Shown here: positions 1 to 6,979 of the stretch, one piece after another
Position numbering within the stretch: the first letter of the stretch is position 1
Layout: each line of letters starts with the position of its first letter
Assembly (NCBI GenBank): GCA_002433465.1
Contig: DJIE01000182.1
Location: 2,554 to 23,793 of the forward strand
Direction of reading: 5' to 3'
From: Salinisphaera sp. UBA6602
GTDB lineage: Bacteria > Pseudomonadota > Gammaproteobacteria > Nevskiales > Salinisphaeraceae
DNA: 21,240 bases
Translations under genes and position numbers: made by a program
Notes under the pieces: model-generated
Told to the model about the DNA's origin: nothing
The model's input: only the letters and a program-made list of their open reading frames with translations
Database searches by the model: none

Positions 1-12
1 CGGGGGGGGGGG
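1..12. other. Homopolymer G run at window edge
   Basis: One C followed by eleven G opens the window and is unlike any other stretch here. Poly-G at a contig end is a common two-colour sequencing artefact. The minus strand is open from base 114 through base 1 in one frame, but the 38 codons resemble neither PqqE nor anything else I recognise. The sequence between 1 and 79 is therefore left unassigned. Confidence 0.5.
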
Positions 13-79
13 AAGTCCCAGGCGCGCAGCGTCGTCTTCGTAATAGCCAGACTGCGCTGCCCAAGCTATCGCACTCGGC

Positions 80-364
80 TCAAGCCAATATGACCCAGCC
101 GTGCGAGGCGGCAAGCTTCAAGAAATCATGCACATCCGCCGTAACCTCTGCCCCGTCGAACGCCGCCGAGAGATCGGTGCAGATCGCCTGCACGGACCGC
201 TGGCCATCGCAGCGCTGCAGGATTTCGGCGGCGCTGTCGTTGAGGGTGATCATGCCTTCCGGGTAGAGCAGGACGTGGCAGCCCTGCGCCGGTTCGAACT
301 GCAGGCGATGGCCACGGGTGATCTGTGGCACGGCGCTATCGGAAACGGGGGTGTCGGCGCTCAT
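80..364 (-). CDS. pqqD: PQQ biosynthesis protein PqqD (PqqA peptide chaperone)
   Basis: A 94-residue protein that matches PqqD in length and content. It has the core segment [20 protein letters not shown] (residues 28-47), then CDGQRSV, and a hydrophobic end at GWVILA. In the family PqqD binds the ribosomal peptide PqqA and presents it to the radical-SAM enzyme PqqE for Glu-Tyr cross-linking in the cytoplasm. The start at 364 is chosen because its ATG overlaps the pqqC stop as ATGA; a longer in-frame extension to 442 would run into pqqC. It is the last gene of pqqBCD visible here. pqqE normally follows, but the 79 bases left before the edge show no PqqE N-terminus. Identification is secure from sequence plus neighbours. 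Confidence 0.93.
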   Translation of the reverse strand: MSADTPVSDSAVPQITRGHRLQFEPAQGCHVLLYPEGMITLNDSAAEILQRCDGQRSVQAICTDLSAAFDGAEVTADVHDFLKLAASHGWVILA

Positions 365-1107
365 GTCTGCGGCTCCGGGCAGCTGTGATACGGCGGCCGG
401 TCTTCGACATAGGCCATCCACATCGCATCGAGCATGCTCCACAGCACGTCGAGCTTGAACTGCAGAATCGATAGCGCGTGTTCCTGCTCGGCGCGGGTGG
501 TGAAATGGTCGAGCGTGACCCGCAGGCCGTGTTCGACATCGCGCCGTGCTTCCGACAGGCGCTTGCGGAAATAGCTCAGCCCTGTGTCGTCGATCCAGGG
601 ATAGTGATCGGGCCAGCCGGTCAGGCGCTGCTGATGGATTTCCGGCGCGAACAGTTCGGTGAGCGATGAGCAGGCGGCTTCCTGCCAGGTCGCACGCCGG
701 GCGAAGTTCACATAGGCATCGACGGCGAAACGCACGCCGGGCAGCAAGTCGGTGAGGTTGGCGACGCGGTCGCGATCCAGGCCGGTGGCTTCGGCCAGCA
801 TCAGCCAGGCTTCGATGCCGCCGGTTTCGCCCGGCGCGCCGTCGTGGTCGAGGATGCGCTGGACCCAGAGCTGGCGTGCGGCCGGGTCCGGACAGTTGGC
901 GAGCACGTTGGCATCCTTGATGGGGATACAGACCTGATAGTAGTAGCGGTTGAGCACCCAGCCACGGATCTGATCCGGCGTGCAGCGGCCTTCGTGCATC
1001 ATCCGGTGATAGGGATGATGGATGTGATAGCGCGCGCCCATCGCTCGCAGGCGGGCTTCGAATTCGTCACGCGACCAGGGCTTTTGTCCGTCGTTGGCAA
1101 CGCTCAT
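361..1107 (-). CDS. pqqC: Pyrroloquinoline-quinone synthase PqqC
   Basis: A 248-residue cofactorless oxidase that performs the last step of PQQ synthesis, the ring closure and eight-electron oxidation of AHQQ with O2, in the cytoplasm. Residues known as active-site positions in Klebsiella PqqC are all present with a constant offset of four: His28, Arg54, Tyr57, His88 (in ILDHDG), His158 and Arg161 (in EIHQQR), Tyr179, Arg183 and Lys218 (in QFKLD). Length is normal for the family and the enzyme should be active. Both ends overlap neighbours by the four bases ATGA (pqqB at 1104-1107, pqqD at 361-364), so translation of the three genes is coupled. Residue equivalences are from memory of the family numbering. 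Confidence 0.96.
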   Translation of the reverse strand: MSVANDGQKPWSRDEFEARLRAMGARYHIHHPYHRMMHEGRCTPDQIRGWVLNRYYYQVCIPIKDANVLANCPDPAARQLWVQRILDHDGAPGETGGIEAWLMLAEATGLDRDRVANLTDLLPGVRFAVDAYVNFARRATWQEAACSSLTELFAPEIHQQRLTGWPDHYPWIDDTGLSYFRKRLSEARRDVEHGLRVTLDHFTTRAEQEHALSILQFKLDVLWSMLDAMWMAYVEDRPPYHSCPEPQT

Positions 1108-2015
1108 AGCTTTATTTCCATGCCGTCATAGGCGACTTCCACCCCGGCGTTTTCGACCGTGGCACGCTCGGGCGAATCCGGGTCGAGGATGGGATTGGTG
1201 TTGTTGATATGGATGAGCACCCGGCGCTTGTCGGGAAACTTCGCCAGCCAGGCCAGCATGCCGTTCTCGCCGGACTGCGGCAGATGGCCCATTGCCGCGG
1301 CGGGCTTCACGCCCACGCCCTGGTCGATCATCTCGGTTTCGGTGAAGAAGGTGCCGTCCACGAGCAGACAATCCGATTGCCGTGCGACGGCGGCGATGGT
1401 GTCGTCCGGCGCGCCGAGCCCCGGCGCATAGAACAGCGTGCCGCCGGTGGCGTCGTCGGTCACGATCAGGCCGATGTTGTCGCCGGGATGCGGGTCGCCC
1501 CGGTGCGGCGAATACGGCGGCGCGGCCGAGGACAGCTCGACCGCACGAAACGACAGCCCCGGCACGCCGTCGATTGCGAAGTGTTCGGCCGCGGTATCGA
1601 TCTCGTGCCAGTCCACGCCGCAGTAGTGTGAGAGCACGTTGAACAGCGGCAGACCGGTAGTAAGATCTTCGTAGACGGGACGCGTCGACCAGACGGGCAG
1701 CGTGTCGCCCTCGCGCAGGATGGTCAGCCCGGTGGCGTGATCGATCTGGCTATCCATGAGCAGCACGGCGCCGATGCCGGTACCACGTGTTTCCGGCGCC
1801 GGGCGAAGTGCTTCGAAGTCGAGAATCTGCTGGCGCACATCGGGCGAGGCGTTGACCAGCAGCCAGTGCTTGGCGTCCGCGCTGACAGCAATCGACGACT
1901 GGGTGCGGGCCTGGGCACGGGTCGTGCCCTCGTGCAGCTTGCGATTGAGCCCGACATTGGTATTCCACTGCGGAAAGCCGCCGCCGGCGGCCGATCCGAG
2001 TACGCGTACATACAT
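1104..2015 (-). CDS. pqqB: PQQ biosynthesis protein PqqB (metallo-beta-lactamase fold)
   Basis: A 303-residue protein with the PqqB signature [12 protein letters not shown] at residues 7-18, the metal-site segment [10 protein letters not shown], the APPYSPHR segment, and [11 protein letters not shown] near the C-terminus. PqqB is proposed to hydroxylate the tyrosine-derived part of the PQQ precursor. The classic C-N-C-x-N-C cluster that normally follows PQWN at positions 19-24 is replaced by T-N-V-G-L-N, so the three structural cysteines are absent; the metal-site side looks intact. The ATG at 2015 is preceded by AGGA and lies about 30 bases downstream of the predicted start from a -24/-12 promoter. 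No PqqA peptide is found in the 93 bases between this gene and the activator gene. Confidence 0.95.
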   Translation of the reverse strand: MYVRVLGSAAGGGFPQWNTNVGLNRKLHEGTTRAQARTQSSIAVSADAKHWLLVNASPDVRQQILDFEALRPAPETRGTGIGAVLLMDSQIDHATGLTILREGDTLPVWSTRPVYEDLTTGLPLFNVLSHYCGVDWHEIDTAAEHFAIDGVPGLSFRAVELSSAAPPYSPHRGDPHPGDNIGLIVTDDATGGTLFYAPGLGAPDDTIAAVARQSDCLLVDGTFFTETEMIDQGVGVKPAAAMGHLPQSGENGMLAWLAKFPDKRRVLIHINNTNPILDPDSPERATVENAGVEVAYDGMEIKL

Positions 2016-2054
2016 GATTTCATCCTGCGAAGACCGGTTCGGTCGCTCAATCAG

Positions 2055-2069
2055 GCAGGAGTCATGCCA
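2055..2069 (-). promoter_or_regulatory. Sigma-54 (-24/-12) promoter for pqqBCD
   Basis: On the minus strand the sequence reads TGGCATGACTCCTGC. The GG and GC dinucleotides are separated by exactly ten bases, and it closely fits the sigma-54 consensus TGGCAC-N5-TTGC. Transcription would start near base 2043, leaving a leader of roughly 30 bases before the pqqB ATG. The gene immediately upstream encodes a sigma-54 activator, which supports the call. No transcription data are available. Confidence 0.7.
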
Positions 2070-2108
2070 GCTGCGTTCGGGGCTATACGGCTCTGCGCCA
2101 GACGCCGA

Positions 2109-4040
2109 TCAGCGCTTCTGCGACGGCTCGATGCCGTGCTTCTTCATCTTGCGATAGAGGGTGTTGCGGCTTGTCTGCAGCTGCAGCGCTGCGCGGGTGA
2201 CGTTCCAGCCGCTGGCTTCCAGTGTGCCGATCAGGGCATCGCGTTCGGCATTGGCCAACGGGTTGGCCGGCTCGGCTACATCCGCTTGCGCCGCGCGCGC
2301 CAGCACATCACCGCGTTGCGCGTGTTCGACCAGCTCATCCGGCAGGTCCGACAGGCGTACGAGCCCGTCTTCGCATAGCGCGAGCGCCGTACGCATGACG
2401 TTGCGCATCTGGCGGATATTGCCGGGCCAGTCGTAGTGCAGCAGTGCAGCCATCGCATCCTCGGCGAGGCGAATGGCGGTGCTGCCGTCGTCCTGCTCCC
2501 CGGCGATCACCGAACGCAGCAGGGCCTCGCGGTCGGCGCGCTGGCGTACCGACGCAAGCGTGAGCGTGATGCCGTCGAGCCGGTAGTAGAGATCGGCCCG
2601 GAAGTCGCCAGCGGCCACCCGTTCGCCCAGATCGGCATGGGTCGCACAGATCACGTTGAGGTCGAGCGCGATCGGCGTATCGCCGCCCAGCGGTACCACC
2701 TCGCGTTCTTCCAGCACGCGCAGCAGCCGTGTTTGCAGCGCCAGCGGCATATCGCCGATTTCGTCGAGAAACAGCGTGCCGCCGGACGACTGCAGCAGCT
2801 TGCCGCGCATGCCCTCGCGGCTCGCGCCGGTGAACGCGCCCGGCTTGTAGCCGAACAGTTCGGCCTCGATGAGCGTTTCCGGGATGGCGGCACAGTTCAC
2901 GGCCACGAACGGTGCGCTCGCCCGCGTGCTTGCCTCGTGGATGGCCCGGGCGAACACCTCCTTGCCGGTGCCGGTTTCGCCGCACAGCATGATGGCAATA
3001 CGTCGGTCGACCACGCGCCTGGCACAGCGCACGTTTTCGGCCATGACCGGATCGGCGCCGGCCAGCTCATCCAGGCCCGGCCGACGATGGGCGGCGCGCG
3101 CCGGTATGTACAGACCACGCGGCACGGCACGGCGGCGTGCCGACGCGTGCAAGCGTGCGAAATAACGACGCCCGCGTGCGCGCTCGTGCAGAGGCCAGAC
3201 CGTGCGGGATTGGTTTTCGGCCGCTGCATCCAGTTCGGCGCCCGCGATATCGAATATCTGCTCGAGCGACTCGCCGATCAGCGCCTGGCGCCCGTCCGCG
3301 CCCAGCTGAAGGGCGGCATTGTCGTCGGCGGCCAGAATACGATCATCGTCGTCGATGGCGAGCAGGCCATCGTGGATCAGGCCCACGAACTCGGGCCGGC
3401 CATGAAAGCGCAGCACCCGCGAATCGCGGTGCGCGTTCAGGAACAGGTTTTTTTCGATCAGCCGGGCCGACATGCTCACCAGCGCCACGGTATGCATCTG
3501 GCCGGCGCGCGTGCCCTCGCACTGCACCGAGGAGGCATCGAGCACCGCCAGCAGCTCGCCGGCCGCGTTGCGGATGGGCGCGGCCGAACAACTCAGGCCG
3601 GTATGGCGTACGGCGAAATGATCAGCACAGTGGATGACCACCGGCCGCTGCTCGACGATGCAGGTGCCGATACCGTTGGTGCCCTGGCGCCACTCGCTCC
3701 AGTTGGCGCCGTCCCATAGCCCGGCGGCCCGGAAATTCTCGCGCAGGCTGGCGTCCACCCGGTTGTAGAGGATCACGCCGTGGGCGCCGGTAATCATCAG
3801 CGCATAGCCGGCGCCGGCGATCTGGGCGGCCAGGTTGTCCATTTCGTCGCGGGCGAGACAGACGACCTCGGCCAGCTCGTCGCGATGCGCGCTGAGCTGG
3901 CTGCGCGACACCACGTCCAGCTCGATACGCGCCGGGTCGAGCCCGTAATCGCGAATGCAGCGGTTCCAGGAACCCGCCACCAGATCGGCCGAGTCGCCGT
4001 GGACTGTCGCCGTCGAAGGATGCGCCGCCAGATCGACCAT
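2109..4040 (-). CDS. AcoR-type sigma-54-dependent transcriptional activator
   Basis: A 643-residue enhancer-binding protein. An N-terminal GAF-type sensor region spans about residues 55-200 and a PAS-like segment about 217-305. The AAA+ domain has Walker A GETGTGKE (354-361), the sigma-54 contact loop GAFTGA (401-406) and Walker B GGTLFLDEIG (420-429). A Fis-type helix-turn-helix lies at about 598-635 (TSRNTLYRKMKKHG). The order matches AcoR/AcoK regulators of acetoin and alcohol catabolism. The start at 4040 is chosen for the upstream GAGGAG; a GTG at 4055 is in frame but has no ribosome site. It lies between pqqBCD and a divergent aldehyde dehydrogenase, both with -24/-12 promoters, so it most likely activates both. 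The inducer is unknown; an aldehyde or alcohol is a reasonable guess. Confidence 0.93.
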   Translation of the reverse strand: MVDLAAHPSTATVHGDSADLVAGSWNRCIRDYGLDPARIELDVVSRSQLSAHRDELAEVVCLARDEMDNLAAQIAGAGYALMITGAHGVILYNRVDASLRENFRAAGLWDGANWSEWRQGTNGIGTCIVEQRPVVIHCADHFAVRHTGLSCSAAPIRNAAGELLAVLDASSVQCEGTRAGQMHTVALVSMSARLIEKNLFLNAHRDSRVLRFHGRPEFVGLIHDGLLAIDDDDRILAADDNAALQLGADGRQALIGESLEQIFDIAGAELDAAAENQSRTVWPLHERARGRRYFARLHASARRRAVPRGLYIPARAAHRRPGLDELAGADPVMAENVRCARRVVDRRIAIMLCGETGTGKEVFARAIHEASTRASAPFVAVNCAAIPETLIEAELFGYKPGAFTGASREGMRGKLLQSSGGTLFLDEIGDMPLALQTRLLRVLEEREVVPLGGDTPIALDLNVICATHADLGERVAAGDFRADLYYRLDGITLTLASVRQRADREALLRSVIAGEQDDGSTAIRLAEDAMAALLHYDWPGNIRQMRNVMRTALALCEDGLVRLSDLPDELVEHAQRGDVLARAAQADVAEPANPLANAERDALIGTLEASGWNVTRAALQLQTSRNTLYRKMKKHGIEPSQKR

Positions 4041-4092
4041 CGCTGCTCCTCGCACGAACCCGCGCGTTGCACGGGTCTTCGCATTTATGTCG

Positions 4093-4152
4093 CCCGCTTG
4101 TGACGCGGGTCTGTCTTGGTTCTAGCAGGTTCGAAAAGCGCAGACAAGCGGG
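4093..4152. repeat. Spaced 9-bp inverted repeat, candidate activator-binding sites
   Basis: CCCGCTTGT at 4093-4101 is repeated perfectly in inverted form as ACAAGCGGG at 4144-4152, centres 51 bases apart. The repeats lie about 115-170 bases upstream of the -24/-12 promoter, the usual distance for enhancer-binding protein sites. Each could be half of a looser site. Function is inferred from position only. Confidence 0.4.
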
Positions 4153-4265
4153 TGTATCAGCCGTGGCGCAGGCTGCAACGCTGCTGTATCGAAAACGTGA
4201 CAGCCGAGCCCTCACCGCGCGGCCGGCGGCTTGCGCAACCCGCTGATTTTCATGCGTCTGGCGTA

Positions 4266-4280
4266 TGGCCTGAATCTTGC
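4266..4280 (+). promoter_or_regulatory. Sigma-54 (-24/-12) promoter for the aldehyde dehydrogenase
   Basis: TGGCCTGAATCTTGC has GG and GC exactly ten bases apart and a perfect TTGC -12 element. The predicted start near 4292 gives a leader of about 90 bases to the ATG at 4383. The divergent neighbour encodes a sigma-54 activator. Confidence 0.72.
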
Positions 4281-4382
4281 GGTTTGGATCTGCGGTTTCG
4301 CCGTACCTACGACGAATACGTAAAAACCGAGGCCCGCAACGCGATTGCCGGCGCGATAAAACCAATGGAGGAGAGAATCGAT

Positions 4383-5894
4383 ATGTGTGCAGTAGCTGCT
4401 TCCGAAGTATCGCTCGAACCGAGCGTCCAGCAATTCATCGACAGCCCGCGCAAGATGCTGATCGACGGCCAATGGGTGGCCTGTGAATCGGGCGAGACGT
4501 TCGACGTCTACAACCCGTCCAACGACCAGGTCATCGCCCAGGCCCAGTCGGCCACCAGGGTGGATGTCGACAAGGCCGTGAAGGCCGCGCGCCGTGCCTT
4601 CGACGATGGCCCGTGGACGAAGATGGCCCCCGCCGAACGCCAGCAGATCGTCTGGAAGATCGGCGATCTGATCATGGAATATCAGGAAGAGCTGGCCCAG
4701 CTCGAGTCGCTGGACAACGGCAAACCGATTTCCATCGCCCGGGCCGCCGACGTGCCGCTGGCCGCGGAGATGTTTCGCTACATGGCCGGCTGGGCGACCA
4801 AGCTCAACGGCGAAATGATCACCCCGAGCGTGCCCTATGCACCGGGTGCCGAATGGCATGCCTATACCCGGCGCGAACCGGTGGGCGTATGCGGCCAGAT
4901 CATCCCCTGGAACTTCCCGCTGCTGATGGCGGCCTGGAAGCTGGCGCCGGCGCTGGCCACCGGCAATACCATCGTCATGAAGCTTGCCGAGGAAACGCCG
5001 CTGTCCGGACTCAAGCTCGCCGAGATCATGCAGGAAGCCGGCGTGCCGGATGGCGTGGTCAATATCATCACCGGCTTCGGCGAAGAGGCCGGCGCGCCGA
5101 TCGCGGCGCACCCCATGGTCGACAAGATCGCCTTTACCGGCTCGACCGAAGTGGGCCGGCTGATCGTCGATGCCGCCAAGGGCAACCTCAAGAAAGTGTC
5201 GCTGGAGCTGGGCGGCAAATCGCCGAATATCGTGCTCGACGATGCCGACCTGGACAAAGCCATTCCGGGCGCGGCCAACGCGATCTTCTTCAACCATGGC
5301 CAGTGCTGCGCCGCCGGTTCGCGGCTGTTCGTGCATGAAAAAGTGTACGACCAGGTGGTGGAAGGCGTGGCCGAGTTCGCGCGCAACATCAAGCTCGGCC
5401 CGGGGCTGGATCCGGAAACGCAGATGGGACCGCTGGTATCGCGTACCCAGTTCGACCGGGTGACCGGCTATCTCGAATCCGGCAAGAGCCAGGGCGCGAG
5501 AGCGGCCGCCGGCGGTGAACGCGGCGAAGGCGACGGCTATTTCGTGAAGCCGACCGTGCTTACCGATGTCTCCGACGACATGAAGGTGGTGCAGGAAGAG
5601 ATCTTCGGGCCGGTGGTCACGGCGACGAAGTTCTCCGATTTCGACCGCGATCTGGTCAACCGGGCCAACGACACAGTGTTCGGCCTGGCCTCGGGCGTAT
5701 GGACGCAGGATATCGGCCGCGCGCACAAGCTGGCCGCCAAGCTGCGGGCCGGCACGGTGTGGGTGAACTGCTACAACATCTTCGACGCGGCGCTGCCGTT
5801 CGGCGGTTACAAGCAGTCCGGCTGGGGCCGCGAAATGGGCGCCCAGGTGCTCAACAACTACACCGAAACCAAGACCGTGACGGTGTCGTTGTAG
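4383..5894 (+). CDS. NAD-type aldehyde dehydrogenase (phenylacetaldehyde dehydrogenase-like)
   Basis: A 503-residue class 1/2 aldehyde dehydrogenase that oxidises an aldehyde to the acid in the cytoplasm. The nucleotide-binding region includes IIPWNFPLL (173-181) and Lys200. The catalytic glutamate is Glu275 in SLELGGKSP, and the nucleophile is Cys309 in FFNHGQCCAAGS; their spacing of 34 equals that in human ALDH2. After Lys200 it has Leu-Ala rather than the usual Pro-Ala. The text is closer to phenylacetaldehyde dehydrogenases (FeaB/StyD type) than to P. aeruginosa ExaC, so substrate range is uncertain. The ATG at 4383 is chosen because GGAGGAG sits nine bases upstream; an in-frame ATG at 4365 lies in front of that site. 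It is transcribed alone from a -24/-12 promoter and ends at a strong terminator. It probably removes the aldehyde made by a PQQ-dependent alcohol dehydrogenase. Confidence 0.93.
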   Translation: MCAVAASEVSLEPSVQQFIDSPRKMLIDGQWVACESGETFDVYNPSNDQVIAQAQSATRVDVDKAVKAARRAFDDGPWTKMAPAERQQIVWKIGDLIMEYQEELAQLESLDNGKPISIARAADVPLAAEMFRYMAGWATKLNGEMITPSVPYAPGAEWHAYTRREPVGVCGQIIPWNFPLLMAAWKLAPALATGNTIVMKLAEETPLSGLKLAEIMQEAGVPDGVVNIITGFGEEAGAPIAAHPMVDKIAFTGSTEVGRLIVDAAKGNLKKVSLELGGKSPNIVLDDADLDKAIPGAANAIFFNHGQCCAAGSRLFVHEKVYDQVVEGVAEFARNIKLGPGLDPETQMGPLVSRTQFDRVTGYLESGKSQGARAAAGGERGEGDGYFVKPTVLTDVSDDMKVVQEEIFGPVVTATKFSDFDRDLVNRANDTVFGLASGVWTQDIGRAHKLAAKLRAGTVWVNCYNIFDAALPFGGYKQSGWGREMGAQVLNNYTETKTVTVSL

Positions 5895-5900
5895 CCCGGC

Positions 5901-5932
5901 ACACGGCCGTCGCGCCCCCTCGGCGGCCGTGT
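5901..5932 (+). terminator. First hairpin downstream of the aldehyde dehydrogenase
   Basis: ACACGGCCG (5901-5909) pairs perfectly with CGGCCGTGT (5924-5932) around a 14-base loop. No T-run follows, so by itself it is probably an RNA-stabilising or pausing hairpin just ahead of the true terminator. Confidence 0.5.
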
Positions 5933-5937
5933 ACCCG

Positions 5938-5974
5938 AAGCCGGCTGCGCCCCCTTGCAGCCGGCTTTCTCTTT
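5938..5974 (+). terminator. Rho-independent terminator after the aldehyde dehydrogenase
   Basis: AAGCCGGCTGC (5938-5948) pairs over 11 bp with GCAGCCGGCTT (5957-5967) and is followed by a T-rich tail (TTCTCTTT). This should end the dehydrogenase transcript and insulate the two-component genes downstream. Confidence 0.85.
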
Positions 5975-6337
5975 ACTGATCCTTGTATGCGGCTTCGCTG
6001 CTGCGCTCAAGCAGGCAGTGGGCCCGCCAATGCACGCGACACGGCTAAAGGCAGCGCGCAGGCGCCGCACGATGTCCATGCAGTTGCGTAATCGACCGTG
6101 TAATGGCTTCGTTCCTCGAGAGGAACCGCCGATTTCTCGGATTACGCGGATTTTCTGATAGTCCCTTCGTGCCTGGATGTCTCGGCAGCAGCGTGCGTGC
6201 TCAAGGCTTCACGCCGGTGCCGAGCTTCGTGGATAATCAAGTTTTCTTTTGCCGTCGCCGGGTTGGCGCGCCCGGGCCGCTGTTCGATTACGCTATCGTA
6301 GGGCCTAACGCGTACTCGAATGCGTCAGGAGTTTGCC
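5975..6337. other. Intergenic region upstream of the response regulator
   Basis: About 360 bases with no supportable gene. A possible 28-residue frame starting near 6073 resembles no known peptide and has no ribosome site. The region contains nested inverted repeats (6086-6147) and, just before the regulator, AGGAG at 6327-6331. I see no clear sigma-70 or sigma-54 promoter. Confidence 0.5.
6086..6147. repeat. Nested, nearly concentric inverted repeats
   Basis: The outer arms GCGTAATC (6086-6093) and GATTACGC (6140-6147) are perfect complements. Between them lies the palindrome GTTCCTC-GA-GAGGAAC (6111-6126). The two centres differ by only two bases. It could be a cruciform or RNA structure or stacked operators upstream of the two-component genes. 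No T-run follows, so it is not an intrinsic terminator. Confidence 0.5.
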
Positions 6338-6979
6338 ATGCCCAAGCAGCCGATCCGGGTTCTGCTCGTCGACGATCATGCCGTCGTGCGCGCCGGCTAT
6401 GCGCGCCTGCTCAAGCTGGCCGGCGATATCGAAGTCGCCGGCGAGGCCGATAGCGGCGAACGCGCCTATGCCCTGTGCCGCGAGCACAACTTCGACGTGA
6501 TCGTCATGGACCTGTCGTTGCCGGGCATGAGCGGCATCGAAACCACGCGACGTATCTGCAGCCGTCACCCGGGTACACGGGTGCTGGTGTTTTCGGTACA
6601 CGAAGAAGCCATTTTCGTGCGCCGTGCGCTGGCCGCGGGGGCGACCGGCTATATCGGCAAACGGGCGGTGGCCGACGTATTGATCGAGGGCGTGCGTCAG
6701 GTGGCCTGCGGGCGCGAATATCTGGACCCGGGCCTGGCTGACGATATCGTCGCCTCGGCACAGGACAGCACGTCGCCGCTGGCCTGTCTGTCTTCGCGCG
6801 AGTTCGAGATTTTCCGCCTGCTGGCCTCGGGCTCGAGCGTGAACGATATCGCCGAGGAGCTGTTCGTCAGCCCCAAGACCGTCGCCAATCATGCATCGCG
6901 TCTACGCGCGAAGCTGGGCGTGGGCGGCACCGCCGAGCTGACCCGACTGGCGATTCGTACCGGTGTCGTCGGGCTCTAG
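6338..6979 (+). CDS. LuxR-family response regulator (MoxX/ExaE-like)
   Basis: A 213-residue NarL/FixJ-type regulator. The receiver domain has acidic residues Asp12-Asp13, phospho-acceptor Asp58 in VIVMDLSLPG, and Lys108 in GYIGKRA. A C-terminal LuxR helix-turn-helix lies at about residues 148-200 (LSSREFEIFRLLASG, then VSPKTVANH). The ATG at 6338 is chosen because AGGAG lies seven bases upstream; an in-frame ATG at 6320 would include that site in the coding region. The kinase gene that follows overlaps its end by 17 bases, so the pair forms one two-component system. In PQQ gene clusters such regulators (ExaE, MoxX, PedR types) control quinoprotein dehydrogenase genes; targets here are inferred from context, with the downstream TonB receptor a likely one. 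Confidence 0.92.
   Translation: MPKQPIRVLLVDDHAVVRAGYARLLKLAGDIEVAGEADSGERAYALCREHNFDVIVMDLSLPGMSGIETTRRICSRHPGTRVLVFSVHEEAIFVRRALAAGATGYIGKRAVADVLIEGVRQVACGREYLDPGLADDIVASAQDSTSPLACLSSREFEIFRLLASGSSVNDIAEELFVSPKTVANHASRLRAKLGVGGTAELTRLAIRTGVVGL

Larger units (their letters stand above)
4041..4382. promoter_or_regulatory. Divergent control region between activator and aldehyde dehydrogenase
   Basis: These 342 bases hold no convincing gene. They contain the activator's ribosome site on the minus strand (GAGGAG, about 4044-4049), a spaced inverted repeat (4093-4152), a -24/-12 promoter facing right (4266-4280) and the ribosome site GGAGGAG (4367-4373) for the dehydrogenase. Two copies of TGTATC lie 32 bases apart at 4153-4158 and 4185-4190. 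Confidence 0.6.

Noticed and set aside
1..114. Minus-strand frame running off the left edge as the start of pqqE
   Set aside because: It would need a TTG inside pqqD, and its residues lack the PqqE N-terminal text and the radical-SAM cysteine motif before the poly-G edge.
2436..3719. Long plus-strand open frame opposite the sigma-54 activator
   Set aside because: The minus strand carries all AAA+ motifs; the plus-strand frame has no recognisable domain or ribosome site.
4164..4178. TGGCGCAGGCTGCAA as a second -24/-12 promoter
   Set aside because: The spacing between GG and GC is eight, not ten, so it does not fit sigma-54 geometry.
4212..5726. Long open frame on the minus strand opposite the aldehyde dehydrogenase
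   Set aside because: It mirrors a clearly conserved dehydrogenase. Long antisense frames arise from GC-rich codon use, and the encoded text has no family features.
6073..6159. Short plus-strand frame of 28 codons considered as PqqA
   Set aside because: It has no Glu-x-x-x-Tyr motif, no ribosome site, and overlaps the inverted repeats.
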